From NCBI GenBank assembly GCA_035546535.1, contig DASZWQ010000074.1, positions 1-55,930 of the forward strand: 55,930 nucleotides of DNA, read 5' to 3'. Source of the DNA: Pirellulales bacterium. Lineage in GTDB: Bacteria > Planctomycetota > Planctomycetia > Pirellulales > JACPPG01. This document shows positions 8,480 to 17,720 of the stretch, one piece after another. Made by a program: the position numbers and the translations under genes. Below the pieces are notes generated by a model. It did no database searches. It saw only the letters and a program-made list of their open reading frames with translations, and was not told the DNA's origin. The first letter of the stretch is position 1. Each line of letters starts with the position of its first letter.

Positions 8480-9886
8480 CTAAGCGACCTGCAGCCTTGC
8501 ACAAAGCGCCGCAAAGATCGAGTGCATCGCCTCGAAGTACGTGCGCGCTTCATCCAGGGGCATCGTCAAGGGTGGGCTGACACGTAACACCTTGCCTGCC
8601 AGTGGGCCGAGCAGGTGGATGGCCAGGCCGGCCGCATCTCCCCGGTAGCAGGCTTCGACCGCGGCGATCGCCACCTGTTCGGCTGAGGAGCTGCCAACGG
8701 ATGCGCATTCCACGCCCCACACGACCCCTTCGCCGCGAACATTCGCGACGCACGGCAACTCGGCCAATCGCGACAGGCCTTGTTCGATGATTTTTGAGAG
8801 TTCGCGCGCGTGGCCGATGATGTCGCGGCTTTCGAATTCGTCGAGCGTCGCCAGCACCGCCGCGCTCGACAGGGGATTCGCGCTCCAGGTGTCCGACCCT
8901 TCGCCATAGTGCATGGCGGCGAACAGATCGGCTCGTCCGGCGGCGGCACTCACGGGCACGCCATTGCCGAGCCCTTTGCCGAGCACGACCAGGTCGGGCT
9001 CGACGCCATATTCGGTGAAGGCAAACAGCGAACCGGTGCGGCCGAAGTTGGCCTGCACTTCGTCGAGAATGAAAATGATATCGTTATCGCGGCAGAAGCG
9101 CTCGAGCAGGTGCAGATATTCTTTTTGCGGATGATACGAGCCGCCGCCGCCGAGATATGGTTCGGTGATCAAACAGGCGATGCGCTCGCCGAACTCCTTG
9201 CGCGCCGCGACGAGGTCTGCAATATAAGGAGCCAAATCGAGTGGTTGCCGCCGCCGCTCGAGATTCGCGCACTCTTCGCGCGGGAAGCCGATGAACCGCA
9301 CGCGCGGATCGCGCTCGGGATCGGTTTCGCATCCGGTGACCGCGCCGGCCAGCCCCTTCTTGCCGTGAAAGCCGTGGCGCGTCGCCAGGATGATGTCGGC
9401 GCTGGGGCGGCGATGGAGCGCCGTCCACAACGCCTTTTGAATCGCTTCGCTGCCACTGGCCGCCCACATCACTTGTTCGCAACGGGCACCGCCGGGCTGG
9501 CTCTGCAGAAGAGCGATCAGCCGCTCGCTGGCGCGCGTGTCGAGCTCCGTGATCGCGTTGTATGCCGTGAGCGGCGCCGCGGGAAAGAATTCGCTACCGG
9601 TTTTGAAGTCGCGCATGCCCAAGTATTCGATCACGCGCCGCCACCAGTGCGACGGATTGTGACCGAGATTCGCCACCAGCACGCCGGAGCTGAAGTCGGC
9701 CAGCATCCGGCCCTCGGGCGTCCAATGATACGAGCCAGCGCTGCGATCGATCACGGCCAAGGTCGGCGTGAAGGTTCGCAGAGCCGCCGGTTCGACTTGT
9801 GCGACGCGCCGACGAACGGCGTTCGAGCGTTCTTCGCCGCGATGTTCGATAACGCCGTCGAGCGCGAATTCAGAAGCGTGTGCCAT
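8480..9886 (-). CDS. Class III (PLP-dependent) aminotransferase
   Basis: The 468-residue enzyme is of normal length for a class III aminotransferase. Visible landmarks in order are the substrate/PLP pocket MWAASGSEAIQKAL, HGFHGKKGLAGAV, the Asp-containing FILDEVQANFGRTG (Asp binds the PLP ring nitrogen), and VLGKGLGNGVPVSAA with the Schiff-base lysine. GEGSDTWSANPLSSAAVLAT follows. It should move an amino group between a 2-oxo acid and an omega-amine or related donor; the substrate cannot be read from sequence. The next gene upstream on the same strand is a Gfo/Idh/MocA oxidoreductase, about 145 bases away across a repeat and a hairpin, so co-transcription is uncertain. Confidence 0.85.
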   Translation of the reverse strand: MAHASEFALDGVIEHRGEERSNAVRRRVAQVEPAALRTFTPTLAVIDRSAGSYHWTPEGRMLADFSSGVLVANLGHNPSHWWRRVIEYLGMRDFKTGSEFFPAAPLTAYNAITELDTRASERLIALLQSQPGGARCEQVMWAASGSEAIQKALWTALHRRPSADIILATRHGFHGKKGLAGAVTGCETDPERDPRVRFIGFPREECANLERRRQPLDLAPYIADLVAARKEFGERIACLITEPYLGGGGSYHPQKEYLHLLERFCRDNDIIFILDEVQANFGRTGSLFAFTEYGVEPDLVVLGKGLGNGVPVSAAAGRADLFAAMHYGEGSDTWSANPLSSAAVLATLDEFESRDIIGHARELSKIIEQGLSRLAELPCVANVRGEGVVWGVECASVGSSSAEQVAIAAVEACYRGDAAGLAIHLLGPLAGKVLRVSPPLTMPLDEARTYFEAMHSIFAALCARLQVA

Positions 9887-9916
9887 AGTATCTGCCGGTG
9901 CTCATGCCGAGTCTCA

Positions 9917-9945
9917 CACTGGTGGGCGAGCCACCAGTGGCACCC
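9917..9945. repeat. Palindromic intergenic repeat, copy 2
   Basis: Identical over 29 bases to 3252-3280, with the same 9-bp perfect stem (CACTGGTGG / CCACCAGTG), GCGAG loop and trailing GCACCC. It lies 30 bases upstream of the aminotransferase start. Finding two copies 6.7 kb apart, both intergenic, suggests a dispersed repeat family in this genome. Confidence 0.8.
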
Positions 9946-10006
9946 GATTTTGGTTTTGAAATAGAGCCTAAAGGAAACCTTGCGAAGCGGCCGTACCTCC
10001 CCTCGA

Positions 10007-10027
10007 TCCCTCCCTGGCAGGGAGGGA
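10007..10027. repeat. Perfect inverted repeat just after the oxidoreductase gene
   Basis: TCCCTCCCT and AGGGAGGGA form a perfect 9-bp stem around a 3-nt GGC loop, 3 bases beyond the stop of the minus-strand gene at 10031. Its position suits a transcription terminator for that gene, but no T run follows on the minus strand. It may instead act as an RNA 3'-end stabiliser or be a dispersed repeat. Confidence 0.55.
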
Positions 10028-10030
10028 AGT

Positions 10031-11323
10031 TCAGACGCGGCCGGAATAGAGTACTTCTACATCGCTCTTGCCGGGGCGCAGGAGCACGAGTCCGCCCTCT
10101 GCGTGACCGACCTCGACCACGCAATTCGGCTCGCCGGCGGCGTGCCGAGCGAGAATCGCTTCCATCGCCTGCACGGCGGCCACGGTTTGCCGATCGGCCG
10201 CAACGTCATTGTACGCCAATTCGCGCGCCGCTTGCAGCCGCGCCCCGCGCCCGGCTGACGGGCCGGCGAACTCGACGGTGGCCACTTCGCGCACGAAGCG
10301 TTCCAGCACCTCGATGCCGTAGCCTCGCTGCGAGCGCTCTTGCCACGGTTCCAGGAACGTGCCGTTGTAATGATTGTTCATCGTGATTTTACGCGCGAGC
10401 GGCGTGCGCCCTTCGACGGTGCATTCCACGCCCCGCTTGCGGCTGTGGGCGTTCCACACCCCATTGTCGAAGCGGAATTGCACCTCCTGCTCGACATAGC
10501 CGGGAAAGTTGTCCGGCGTGACCCAACTGGTGTGAATGTCGAACGCCGCTTCGCGCCCGTCGTCGTAATGGTAAATCAGTCGCAACTGCGTGGAATCCCA
10601 CGTCGGTCCATCGGCCGGCCCCACGAGCCCGCGCTGGCCGGTGCAAGCCACGCTTTTGAGTCGCCCGCCGAACGTGAAGTCGATCAGCTTGATGTAATGG
10701 ACCGCGACGTAGGTACCGGGATTGCGCCCCGCGATCCACTCGGCGAATTGTCCGGCGGAGATGCTCTTGGGCTCGAGCAGCGTGCAATAACCGTTATTCA
10801 CGTGCGCGAGCTCGCCGTCGGCGACAAGTGTGCGGAGCTTCTTGTGATCGGGATCGAGCAGCTTGTGATAGACGACCTTGGCGAGCACTTTGTGCTGGCG
10901 GGCAAGTCGATCGAGTTCGTCGAGCTCAGCGAGCGTGAGCACCGCGGGCTTCTCGATCAGGACGTGCTTACCGGCCGAGAGCGCGGCCTTGGCTGCGGCA
11001 AAATGCCGATCGTCAGGCGTGGCGACGCACACGAAATCGACGCCGGCGGCCAGCAACTGGACCATCGAGTCCGGCTCTTTGAAACTGGCAAAGTTGCCCA
11101 GCACATTATCGGGCGCGGTTGCCAATGCGGCGGCACGCTTGCCGGTGCGGCTGGCCACCGCCGCCAGACGCACGTCGCATACGCCGAACGCGGGGTCGTA
11201 GATCCCATGACGTACGGCGCCCTCGAAGAACGGGCGATAGGTTTCGTCAAAGATCATACCCAGCCCGACCATGCCAGCGCGTAGCGGGTGTCGGGCAATC
11301 GCGGAAGCGGAAAGTGCAGTCAT
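10031..11323 (-). CDS. Gfo/Idh/MocA-family oxidoreductase
   Basis: The 430-residue protein has an N-terminal Rossmann domain with AGMVGLGMIFDETYRPFFEG as the nucleotide-binding loop. FVCVATPDDRHFAAAKAAL and the family signature HVLIEKPAVLTLAELDEL (EKP lysine) follow. The C-terminal alpha/beta domain holds VAVHYIKLIDFTFGG, where the family places its substrate-binding and catalytic residues. Such enzymes oxidise or reduce sugars, inositols or related polyols with NAD(P); the substrate is not predictable. It is somewhat longer than the usual 330-400 residues. It lies divergent from a sugar-phosphate isomerase-like gene 220 bases away, and the two may share a promoter region and a carbohydrate pathway. 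Confidence 0.85.
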   Translation of the reverse strand: MTALSASAIARHPLRAGMVGLGMIFDETYRPFFEGAVRHGIYDPAFGVCDVRLAAVASRTGKRAAALATAPDNVLGNFASFKEPDSMVQLLAAGVDFVCVATPDDRHFAAAKAALSAGKHVLIEKPAVLTLAELDELDRLARQHKVLAKVVYHKLLDPDHKKLRTLVADGELAHVNNGYCTLLEPKSISAGQFAEWIAGRNPGTYVAVHYIKLIDFTFGGRLKSVACTGQRGLVGPADGPTWDSTQLRLIYHYDDGREAAFDIHTSWVTPDNFPGYVEQEVQFRFDNGVWNAHSRKRGVECTVEGRTPLARKITMNNHYNGTFLEPWQERSQRGYGIEVLERFVREVATVEFAGPSAGRGARLQAARELAYNDVAADRQTVAAVQAMEAILARHAAGEPNCVVEVGHAEGGLVLLRPGKSDVEVLYSGRV

Positions 11324-11543
11324 GGTGCGGCGTGTTTCGACGCGAGAAAAAGCGAGAATCGAGATTCCCTACCATATCAGGCCGGCTTGATGATTTCATC
11401 CCGTCCGCTCCATCGCGGCGGGGTGACGAGTATCTTGTGCTCTGGCCGTGTTCGTCTCACAATGGCCCTCTTCGCTGCGACATAATCTGTCATCGTCATG
11501 TCGGCCGCGGCCGGCAGCGTCTCCCGCGCGGAACAAGGAACGT

Positions 11544-12563
11544 ATGAACAATCACGAAACGCCCAGCGTCATTCTCAGCGCCTTCGCCGACGAGGCGGCC
11601 AACCAGAAAACGGCCGTGCAACAGTTTTCAGCCTTGGCCGCGCTCGGTTTGCAGTACTACAGCATTCGCTTCATCGACGCGGGGGGCGGCATCAAAAACG
11701 TGATGAAGCTGACGCTCAAGGAGATTCAGCACATTCGTCACCTGGAGGACGAGTACGGATTGAACGTCGCTTCGCTCGGCTCTCCCATCGGCAAGGTTAA
11801 ACTGGTCGATGAAGAGGACGGCACCAAGAACGCCTATGTGCCGTTCAAGAAGTACCTGGAGAAGGATGTCAAAAAGGCTTGCGAGCTGGCACACGCCTTC
11901 GAGACCAAGCTGATCCGCGGCTTTTCGTTTTATCCGCCCAAGGGGGCCGATCCGAAGAAATACCTTGCGCAAGCGATCGATCAACTGGGGCAGATTGCCG
12001 AAACGTGCCACCGTTCGGACCTGACCTTCGGCCTGGAAATCGAGGCCAACCTGGTCGGGCAGACCGGGCCGTTGATGGCCGAAATTCATCGCAAGGTCAA
12101 TCATCCGGCGATGGTGCTGATCTTCGACGCGGCCAACATCCTCTGCCAGGGGTACAATACGGTCGATTGCTACGAGCAGTACCTGGCCATGAAGCCGGCC
12201 ATCGGCTGGATGCACATCAAGGACTACTTGCACCCCCGCACCCCGTCGCGGCAGGGACACGTCGACGAAGACGCCTTGAGGAATTTCGTGCCCGTCGAAC
12301 TTGGCCACGGCGCTCACGAATGGATCCTGCGCGATTTTCGCGAGTCGCTTCCCAAGCTCGCGCAGCAATTGAAGCGGCGCGGCATTCCGGGCGTATTTCT
12401 TGACATGGAGCCGCACGTCAAAGGGGGCGGGCAGTTCGGAGGATTCAGCGGTCCTGATGGGCTGGGCGTTGCGCTGCGCAGCCTGTGCCGCGTGCTCGAT
12501 TTCGCCAAGATCGGCTATCACATCCGCGATTTCGACGACATTCGTGCCGCCCGCGGATTCTAG
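11544..12563 (+). CDS. Sugar phosphate isomerase/epimerase (xylose isomerase-like TIM barrel)
   Basis: The 339-residue protein fits the AP endonuclease 2/xylose isomerase-like TIM-barrel family. It has SVILSAFADEAA at the start, LRIxG-type strands in the first half (ASLGSPIGKVKL), GLEIEANLVG (a metal-ligand Glu), LIFDAANILCQG (Asp) and IGWMHIKDYL (His). These are the usual metal-binding strands. The end has FLDMEPHVKGGGQFGG. The reaction is probably isomerisation or epimerisation of a keto-sugar or inosose; the substrate is unknown. ATG 11544 was chosen because AAGGAACG precedes it and the domain starts at once; the frame is open upstream but not gene-like. The divergent oxidoreductase supports a sugar or polyol catabolic role. 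Confidence 0.8.
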   Translation: MNNHETPSVILSAFADEAANQKTAVQQFSALAALGLQYYSIRFIDAGGGIKNVMKLTLKEIQHIRHLEDEYGLNVASLGSPIGKVKLVDEEDGTKNAYVPFKKYLEKDVKKACELAHAFETKLIRGFSFYPPKGADPKKYLAQAIDQLGQIAETCHRSDLTFGLEIEANLVGQTGPLMAEIHRKVNHPAMVLIFDAANILCQGYNTVDCYEQYLAMKPAIGWMHIKDYLHPRTPSRQGHVDEDALRNFVPVELGHGAHEWILRDFRESLPKLAQQLKRRGIPGVFLDMEPHVKGGGQFGGFSGPDGLGVALRSLCRVLDFAKIGYHIRDFDDIRAARGF

Positions 12564-12577
12564 CAGCAGGGCACGAT

Positions 12578-13384
12578 TCAGCGGAGCATGGTGGGCAGAA
12601 ACTCGCCCGAGTAGCCGACCAGTTGCAGCTTGCTGCGTCGTGCGAGCCGCCCTTCGCCGTCGAATTCTTCCGACTCGTGGGCCACGATGCCCCCCGGCAC
12701 CTCGAGGCTCGACCAGAGCCTGGTGCGGATGGCTCCTCCCGGATGTGTGTACACGACGCGCAACTCGGCCGCCTGGCGATGGCGGCGCAACAGGCGAATC
12801 GCGCGCGAGAGCGCCACGACTTCCACCTGGGTCTGGCTGACGACTTCTTCCGAGTCTCGATCGTAGGTCGTGCTTTCGCGCCGCAATACGTAGGGAGACA
12901 CGCGATCCGACAGCCAGGTTTTCGTCACGATGCGGCCGCCGGGCGTGAGCGACTCGGTTTGTTCGACCTGGCAAGCAATGCGCTTTCCGGAAATCGTTAC
13001 GGTGTCGTCGCCCAAGTTCGTGACCACGGTTTCACGCTCGGGCATTTCGCCGTGCCACCCTTGTAGCAGGACTTGCGGCTCGGACTGAACTTGCTTACCG
13101 GCCAGGTCCACGGTGGCTTCGACCTTCAGCGTGACACCGTCATCGTTGATGTCCGATAAGGTCGTCCTGGTGCGAGCGACACTGGTGTTGATGACCTTGC
13201 CGTCGGCGTCGAACGTCTCGGTGATCAGGCTGACTTTCTTCCAACTGCCGGGGCGAAATCGGCCCCAGGGATGATGCTTGCGGAGGGGAGCCGTTTCTGC
13301 GTCATTGACTTGCGCGCAGCAGACCGCCGCGACGACCAGGCCGCCGACAACCCCTGCAAAACTGACCCGCGCTGACCCTGTCAC
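12578..13384 (-). CDS. Exported protein of unknown function
   Basis: This 268-residue protein was not recognised. The N-terminus (VSFAGVVGGLVVAAVCCAQ) is a signal peptide or single anchor. The rest is rich in beta-strand-like alternation with many Thr/Val residues (KVSLITETFDADGKVINTSV, TVTISGKRIACQVEQTESL). It resembles planctomycete secreted proteins made of repeated beta-sheets that handle a string of strand-turn units. The start is GTG 13384 with GGGAG about 11 nt upstream. It converges on the isomerase gene, with only 14 bases between the two stops. Confidence 0.6.
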   Translation of the reverse strand: MTGSARVSFAGVVGGLVVAAVCCAQVNDAETAPLRKHHPWGRFRPGSWKKVSLITETFDADGKVINTSVARTRTTLSDINDDGVTLKVEATVDLAGKQVQSEPQVLLQGWHGEMPERETVVTNLGDDTVTISGKRIACQVEQTESLTPGGRIVTKTWLSDRVSPYVLRRESTTYDRDSEEVVSQTQVEVVALSRAIRLLRRHRQAAELRVVYTHPGGAIRTRLWSSLEVPGGIVAHESEEFDGEGRLARRSKLQLVGYSGEFLPTMLR

Positions 13385-13430
13385 ACACTGCTCCCGCGTT
13401 CGCTACCGTGTCGCGGCAAGCCCACTCGTC

Positions 13431-13892
13431 CTAAAAGAACATGCGCACGACCGATTCGGCCACGCACACGGGCTTCTCCTCCCCGGCGACTTCGAACACG
13501 TTCTTGGTCGTGGCCTGGACTCCATGCTCCGTGATTTTCAAGTCCAGCAAATCGCACGACATGCGTACCTTCGAGCCGACTTTAACCGGTCCGGGGAAGC
13601 GGACACGGTTCAGGCCGTAATTGAGCACCAACTTCAGCCCCTTTACCGCGTAAATCTGCTGTGCCAGCACCGGGCTAAGCGACAGCGTGAAAAATCCATG
13701 GGCGACGGTCGTTCCATAAGGAGATTCGCGCGCAGCCCGCTCCGGGTCGCAATGAATCCACTGATGGTCGCCCGTTCCATCCGCGAAATGATTGACGCGT
13801 TCCTGCGTTACTTCGAACCAGTCACTCGTTCCCAGCGGCTTGCCCACCAAAGATTTCAACTCTTCGATTCCGTCGATCACGCGTGGCGGCAT
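13431..13892 (-). CDS. MaoC-like hot-dog dehydratase
   Basis: The 153-residue protein matches single-domain MaoC-like (R)-specific enoyl-CoA hydratases. The hydratase motif is ADGTGDHQWIHCDPERA, with the catalytic Asp and His spaced as in the family. PYGTTVAHGFFTLSL follows on the next strand, then LNYGLNRVRFPGPVKVG. These enzymes hydrate trans-2-enoyl-CoA, linking beta-oxidation to polyester or polyketide use. ATG 13892 is preceded by GAAGGAAC; an in-frame upstream extension is not domain-like. The gene stands alone, so its pathway is not shown by context. Confidence 0.85.
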   Translation of the reverse strand: MPPRVIDGIEELKSLVGKPLGTSDWFEVTQERVNHFADGTGDHQWIHCDPERAARESPYGTTVAHGFFTLSLSPVLAQQIYAVKGLKLVLNYGLNRVRFPGPVKVGSKVRMSCDLLDLKITEHGVQATTKNVFEVAGEEKPVCVAESVVRMFF

Positions 13893-14157
13893 ACATGGTT
13901 CCTTCGCGGAGCTCTCCTTAACCGGTCCCGATTTTACGCGGTGGGGCGGAACTGGCAAAACGCGTAAGCCGTAACTTAACCTATTTCCTCTATTTAACCA
14001 AGGCAGCGATCAGGATGCGTTGACGCGATTGCCGCGATTGCCTATTGGTGCGAGGCTTCCGCGGGCTCTCGGCCTGCTACCGGTGACCGCGGAGGCTCAG
14101 TAATCCGTCATTTTGTTGAACGGGCCTGACCGGCCACGGGTCGCCTTGCGCGCAAAG

Positions 14158-16188
14158 ATGTCTTCACGCGGTGCACTCCTCCACGATTCGACGCGTTCCC
14201 GCGCGCGGCGGCTGCCGCTGCGCTTCGCGCTGTTGCTCGCGGCACTCTTGCCGTTGGGCTGCGCAACGACGCGCTACGTCGAGGTGAGAACGGTTCCGCG
14301 CAGCCCCTTGGTCGATCGGCTCAAGCTGACGTCATACAACGGGCCTCAGCCAACCGAGCGCACGATGCAGATTCTGCGGCAATATGACCTGACGCGCGAC
14401 TTGAAGAACCAGGACCCGCGCGTGGTGGTCAATAAGCTCCAGGCGATCGCCGGCCGCGCCCCCTCGGCCGAAAAGCTTTATTCGCTGGCCGAGTTGAACT
14501 ACCTGGGCGCCAAAAAGATCGAAGTTCGCGACCAGGGCGCGGCGCTCGACCTCTACGGCGCCGCGGCCGCCAACGCCTATTTGTATCTATTCGACGAGCG
14601 CTTCGCTTCCACGCGCAACACTTACGATCCCGAATTCCGCGGAGCTTGCGACGTTTATAACGGTGCCTTGGAAAGCGCCATGCGCATCGTGCGCGGCCGC
14701 GGAGGCCTGCTGCCGGGCCACACGCACAAGATCGAGTCGGACACGCAGGAATGGAACGTCGCGGTCGTCATCCACGGCGGCCGCTGGCTCCCGGACGATT
14801 TTGACCGCTTCGAATTCGTTTCCGACTACGAAATCCGCGGACTGGCCAATCACTTCCACAGCTACGGGCTGGGGGTGCCGCTCATTGCGATTCGCAAGAA
14901 CCACCTGCCCGAGCGGCCCGACGCCCAGTTCTTTCCGCCGCAGCTGAGCTTTCCGGTTAGCGCCCTGTTGCGCGTGTTGCCGGACGTCGGCTCGCCGACC
15001 GAAGGGGGCAAGACGCAGCATCATTGCGTGCTGGAACTCTACGACCCCTTGGTATCGAGCGAGATCGTGCTGGGCGGGCGGCGCGTGCCGCTGGAAACCG
15101 ATCTCAGCACGCCGCTGGCTTACCTGCTCAACGATCCGCGCCTCGAAGAGGCGGCGACCGATGGCCTGCTGCACCCCGATCGATCGCAGCAGACGCGCGG
15201 CCTGCAAATGCTCGAACCGTACGAGGCGGGCAAGATCCCGGTGCTGATGGTGCATGGGCTCTGGTCGAGCCCGATCACATGGATGGAAATGTTCAACGAC
15301 CTGCGCAGCAACGCGGAGATTCGCAAAAACTACCAGTTCTGGTTCTACGAGTATCCCAGCGGCGAGCCGTTCTGGGTCAGCGCCGCGCGACTGCGCCGCG
15401 ACCTGGCCAAAGTCCGCGAAGTGCTCGACCCGCGCCACGGCGATCCCGCGCTCGACCAGATGGTACTGGTCGGGCACAGCATGGGGGGGCTGCTGGCGAA
15501 ATTGCAGACGGTCGACAGCGGCGACGAATTCTGGCGCACGGTCAGCGACCATCCGCTCCAGGAGTTGAAAGTTCCGCCGACGGATCGCGACCAGTTGGCG
15601 CAGGAATTCTACTTTCATCCGAATCCGTCGATCCGTCGTGTCATCACGATCGCCACGCCGCATCGCGGCAGCAAGTTCGCCAACAGTACCGCGCAATGGC
15701 TCGCCGCGCGGCTGATCACGATGCCCGAGCAAATCGTCAAAGGACGGCAGGACCTGTATCGCGAGAACCCGGGCAAGCTGCGCGATCCTTCGCCGGTGGA
15801 AGTGACCACGAGCATTCAGTCGCTGGCGCCGGACGATCCGATCTTTCCTGTCATGCTCGCGGCCCCGCGCCCCGCGTGGGTGAAGTACCACAACATCGTG
15901 GGCGAAGTGCCCGATCAGGGCATCGTGGGCCGCATCGCCGAAGGGACCGACGGCGTGGTCTCGGTCGACAGCGCCCACTGCGAGCAAGTCGAAAGCGAGA
16001 TCAAGGTCGAGGCCGACCATCTGACCGTACACCGGCATCCGCTGAGCGTGCTGGAGGTGCAACGCATTCTGCTTTTGCACTTGGACGAGCTGCGCAGTTT
16101 TCCGCACGCACCGCCACCCCGGTTGCAAACGGTTCTGGTGCCAGGCCAGGGGGTGCCCATGCCGATGGCCGCGCCCGCGCGTCGCTGA
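14158..16188 (+). CDS. Lipoprotein with alpha/beta-hydrolase domain
   Basis: The 676-residue protein has a lipoprotein signal: a basic start, a hydrophobic core and LLPLGC with the acylated Cys at 35, so it is anchored in a membrane and faces the periplasm. The N-terminal 280 residues carry an unrecognised region with a helical RVVVNKLQAIAGRAPSAEK segment. The hydrolase fold follows: VLMVHGLWSSPITWMEM, then VLVGHSMGGLLAKLQT with the nucleophile Ser near 441, TIATPHRGSKFANS, and EADHLTVHRHP near the end as a possible His region. A PGAP1-like or lipase-like esterase is likely; the substrate is unknown. The start ATG 14158 is preferred to TTG 14113 because the signal peptide fits it. Confidence 0.75.
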   Translation: MSSRGALLHDSTRSRARRLPLRFALLLAALLPLGCATTRYVEVRTVPRSPLVDRLKLTSYNGPQPTERTMQILRQYDLTRDLKNQDPRVVVNKLQAIAGRAPSAEKLYSLAELNYLGAKKIEVRDQGAALDLYGAAAANAYLYLFDERFASTRNTYDPEFRGACDVYNGALESAMRIVRGRGGLLPGHTHKIESDTQEWNVAVVIHGGRWLPDDFDRFEFVSDYEIRGLANHFHSYGLGVPLIAIRKNHLPERPDAQFFPPQLSFPVSALLRVLPDVGSPTEGGKTQHHCVLELYDPLVSSEIVLGGRRVPLETDLSTPLAYLLNDPRLEEAATDGLLHPDRSQQTRGLQMLEPYEAGKIPVLMVHGLWSSPITWMEMFNDLRSNAEIRKNYQFWFYEYPSGEPFWVSAARLRRDLAKVREVLDPRHGDPALDQMVLVGHSMGGLLAKLQTVDSGDEFWRTVSDHPLQELKVPPTDRDQLAQEFYFHPNPSIRRVITIATPHRGSKFANSTAQWLAARLITMPEQIVKGRQDLYRENPGKLRDPSPVEVTTSIQSLAPDDPIFPVMLAAPRPAWVKYHNIVGEVPDQGIVGRIAEGTDGVVSVDSAHCEQVESEIKVEADHLTVHRHPLSVLEVQRILLLHLDELRSFPHAPPPRLQTVLVPGQGVPMPMAAPARR

Positions 16189-16254
16189 GCGTTCCAACTC
16201 GCAAACTTCGCCGCGTCGGCGCGCAATACGGTGATCGTCATCGACCGCGCGTTC

Positions 16255-17055
16255 CTACTCGATGACCACGTCATCGAGCCCTGGTTCTTCTTCGGGAAGC
16301 TGCGGATCGAGCTTCTCAAGCGCGCTGCGCAGGATGCGGCTGGCTACATGGTCTCGATACCATCTGTGATCAGCCGGTACGATGTGCCACGGTGCTTGTT
16401 CGGAATTGCACCTGGTGAGCAAGTCGGAATAGGCGCTTTGATAGTCGTCCCACAATTTGCGCTCGACCAGATCGCCGCGCTCGAACTTCCAGCGCTTCTG
16501 CGGATTCTCGAGCCGGGCCTGCAGCCGGCGGCCCTGTTCGTTTCGGCTGAGGTGCAGGAACATCTTGACGATCGTCGTATTCGATTCGACGAGCAATTGC
16601 TCGAAATCGTTGATGCGGTCGTACCGGCTTTTCCACACCGCCTCGGCAACCAACTGGTGGACGCGTGGCGCCAGCACATCCTCGTAATGCGAGCGATTGA
16701 AGATCACAACTTCGCCATGTCGCGGCGTGACCTTATGAATACGCCACAGGAAATCGTGGCCCAGCTCTTCGGCCGTGGGGCGCTTGAAAGCCGCGACACG
16801 GACATTCACCGGGTCGACGCCCGAGAGCACCTTGCGGATCAGCCCGTCCTTACCGGCGGTGTCCATCCCTTGCAGCACGATCAGCAGGGAGCGCTTGCCT
16901 TCGGCATACAGCCGGTAGCACAGGTCGTCGACGACCTCGATATTCTTTTCGGTTTCGAGCGCGGCCTGCTCTTTATCGAGGCCGTCGTGAAAGGCCGGAT
17001 CGAAATCCGCCAGATCGATCTTCTTGCCAGGCTTGACCGTCAGGGGTTGTGCCAT
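16255..17055 (-). CDS. Polyphosphate kinase 2 (PPK2) family protein
   Basis: The 266-residue protein fits the short PPK2 family, which uses polyphosphate to phosphorylate nucleotides. Landmarks are the Walker A-like loop LIVLQGMDTAGKDGLIRKV (about 58-76), RPTAEELGHDFLWRIHK, FNRSHYEDVL as the Walker B/lid region, KMFLHLSRNEQGRRL and WKFERGDLVERKLWDDY. Length and order match PPK2 class I/III enzymes such as polyphosphate:AMP/ADP phosphotransferases; the preferred nucleotide cannot be told from sequence. ATG 17055 begins the domain; the upstream open frame is basic and not domain-like. It converges on the lipoprotein hydrolase gene across 66 bases. Confidence 0.88.
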   Translation of the reverse strand: MAQPLTVKPGKKIDLADFDPAFHDGLDKEQAALETEKNIEVVDDLCYRLYAEGKRSLLIVLQGMDTAGKDGLIRKVLSGVDPVNVRVAAFKRPTAEELGHDFLWRIHKVTPRHGEVVIFNRSHYEDVLAPRVHQLVAEAVWKSRYDRINDFEQLLVESNTTIVKMFLHLSRNEQGRRLQARLENPQKRWKFERGDLVERKLWDDYQSAYSDLLTRCNSEQAPWHIVPADHRWYRDHVASRILRSALEKLDPQLPEEEPGLDDVVIE

Positions 17056-17315
17056 CGGGCGCCGTGCTCGCTCGTGGGTAACGATTGCCCACGGAGCGTG
17101 ACGCCGGCCAGCCAGCGGCCCGGTGGGACCATGGTGCTGATTATGGTCCACCGAGCCGTGGCAAGCCAGCGCGCTTGCGCATCACAGGTGTCGATCAAAG
17201 AAGGAGAGTCATGAGGATCCGTCGGCTGAGAAGTCTCGTGCTTGGAGTGTGAACGGAATCCGACAGCCGGCCGCGGACGCGTCTCTGTCGCACCGAGGTT
17301 CCCCTTCGGAAACCT

Positions 17316-17720
17316 CTAATGCCGGTTGAACAACGGTCGCAAGGTTGTCGAAGTCGGGCGAGCGGCCGGACGCGTCAGGCCCGCCAGGCTGCCGCGACGC
17401 CGCAGTTCGAGCAGGCCGGGCGAGGTGCGCGACGCCGCATCGGTGCGCACACGGCGCATCGCACGTGGCGCCTCGGTCGGGCAATCGGCCGACGAGTCGG
17501 TGGTGTCGATCGTCGTCACGATTTTCTTTTTGCCCGGCGCCGCCTTGGGCTCGGGAACCATCGGTTCGTCGAACACAGGCAGTTCAGCACGCAGCACGCG
17601 CACGTCACGCGGGGCCTCTATGCCAACCCGCACGACCTGGCCCTTCACGACCAGAATCGTCACGGTGATATCGTCGCCAATCCGAATCTGCTGCCGCGTT
17701 TTGCGCGAAAGCACGAGCAT
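17316..17720 (-). CDS. csrA: CsrA translational regulator with long C-terminal tail
   Basis: The first 50 residues are a clear Csr[21 protein letters not shown], then [24 protein letters not shown]. This is the beta-sheet domain that swaps strands in the dimer and binds GGA motifs in mRNA leaders. The whole protein is 134 residues, about twice the usual 60-75. The extra C-terminal part is Pro/Arg/Ala-rich and contains PAAPGKKK and [16 protein letters not shown] stretches. ATG 17720 has AAGGAG 8 nt upstream, which is strong. Planctomycete CsrA proteins can be longer than those of gamma-proteobacteria, but the tail here is unusually basic and has no recognised domain. Confidence 0.9.
   Translation of the reverse strand: MLVLSRKTRQQIRIGDDITVTILVVKGQVVRVGIEAPRDVRVLRAELPVFDEPMVPEPKAAPGKKKIVTTIDTTDSSADCPTEAPRAMRRVRTDAASRTSPGLLELRRRGSLAGLTRPAARPTSTTLRPLFNRH

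Noticed and set aside
6588..8504. A 638-codon minus-strand frame overlapping the GH64-like protein.
   Set aside because: It is antisense to a clear protein, Arg/Val-rich, and has no recognisable motif. Long antisense frames are common in GC-rich DNA.
10007..10027. Rho-independent terminator for the oxidoreductase gene.
   Set aside because: The hairpin is perfect but no T run follows on the minus strand, so it was listed as a repeat.
14587..16197. A 536-codon minus-strand frame overlapping the lipoprotein hydrolase.
   Set aside because: It lacks motifs and opposes a strong hydrolase gene with lipobox and GHSMGG.
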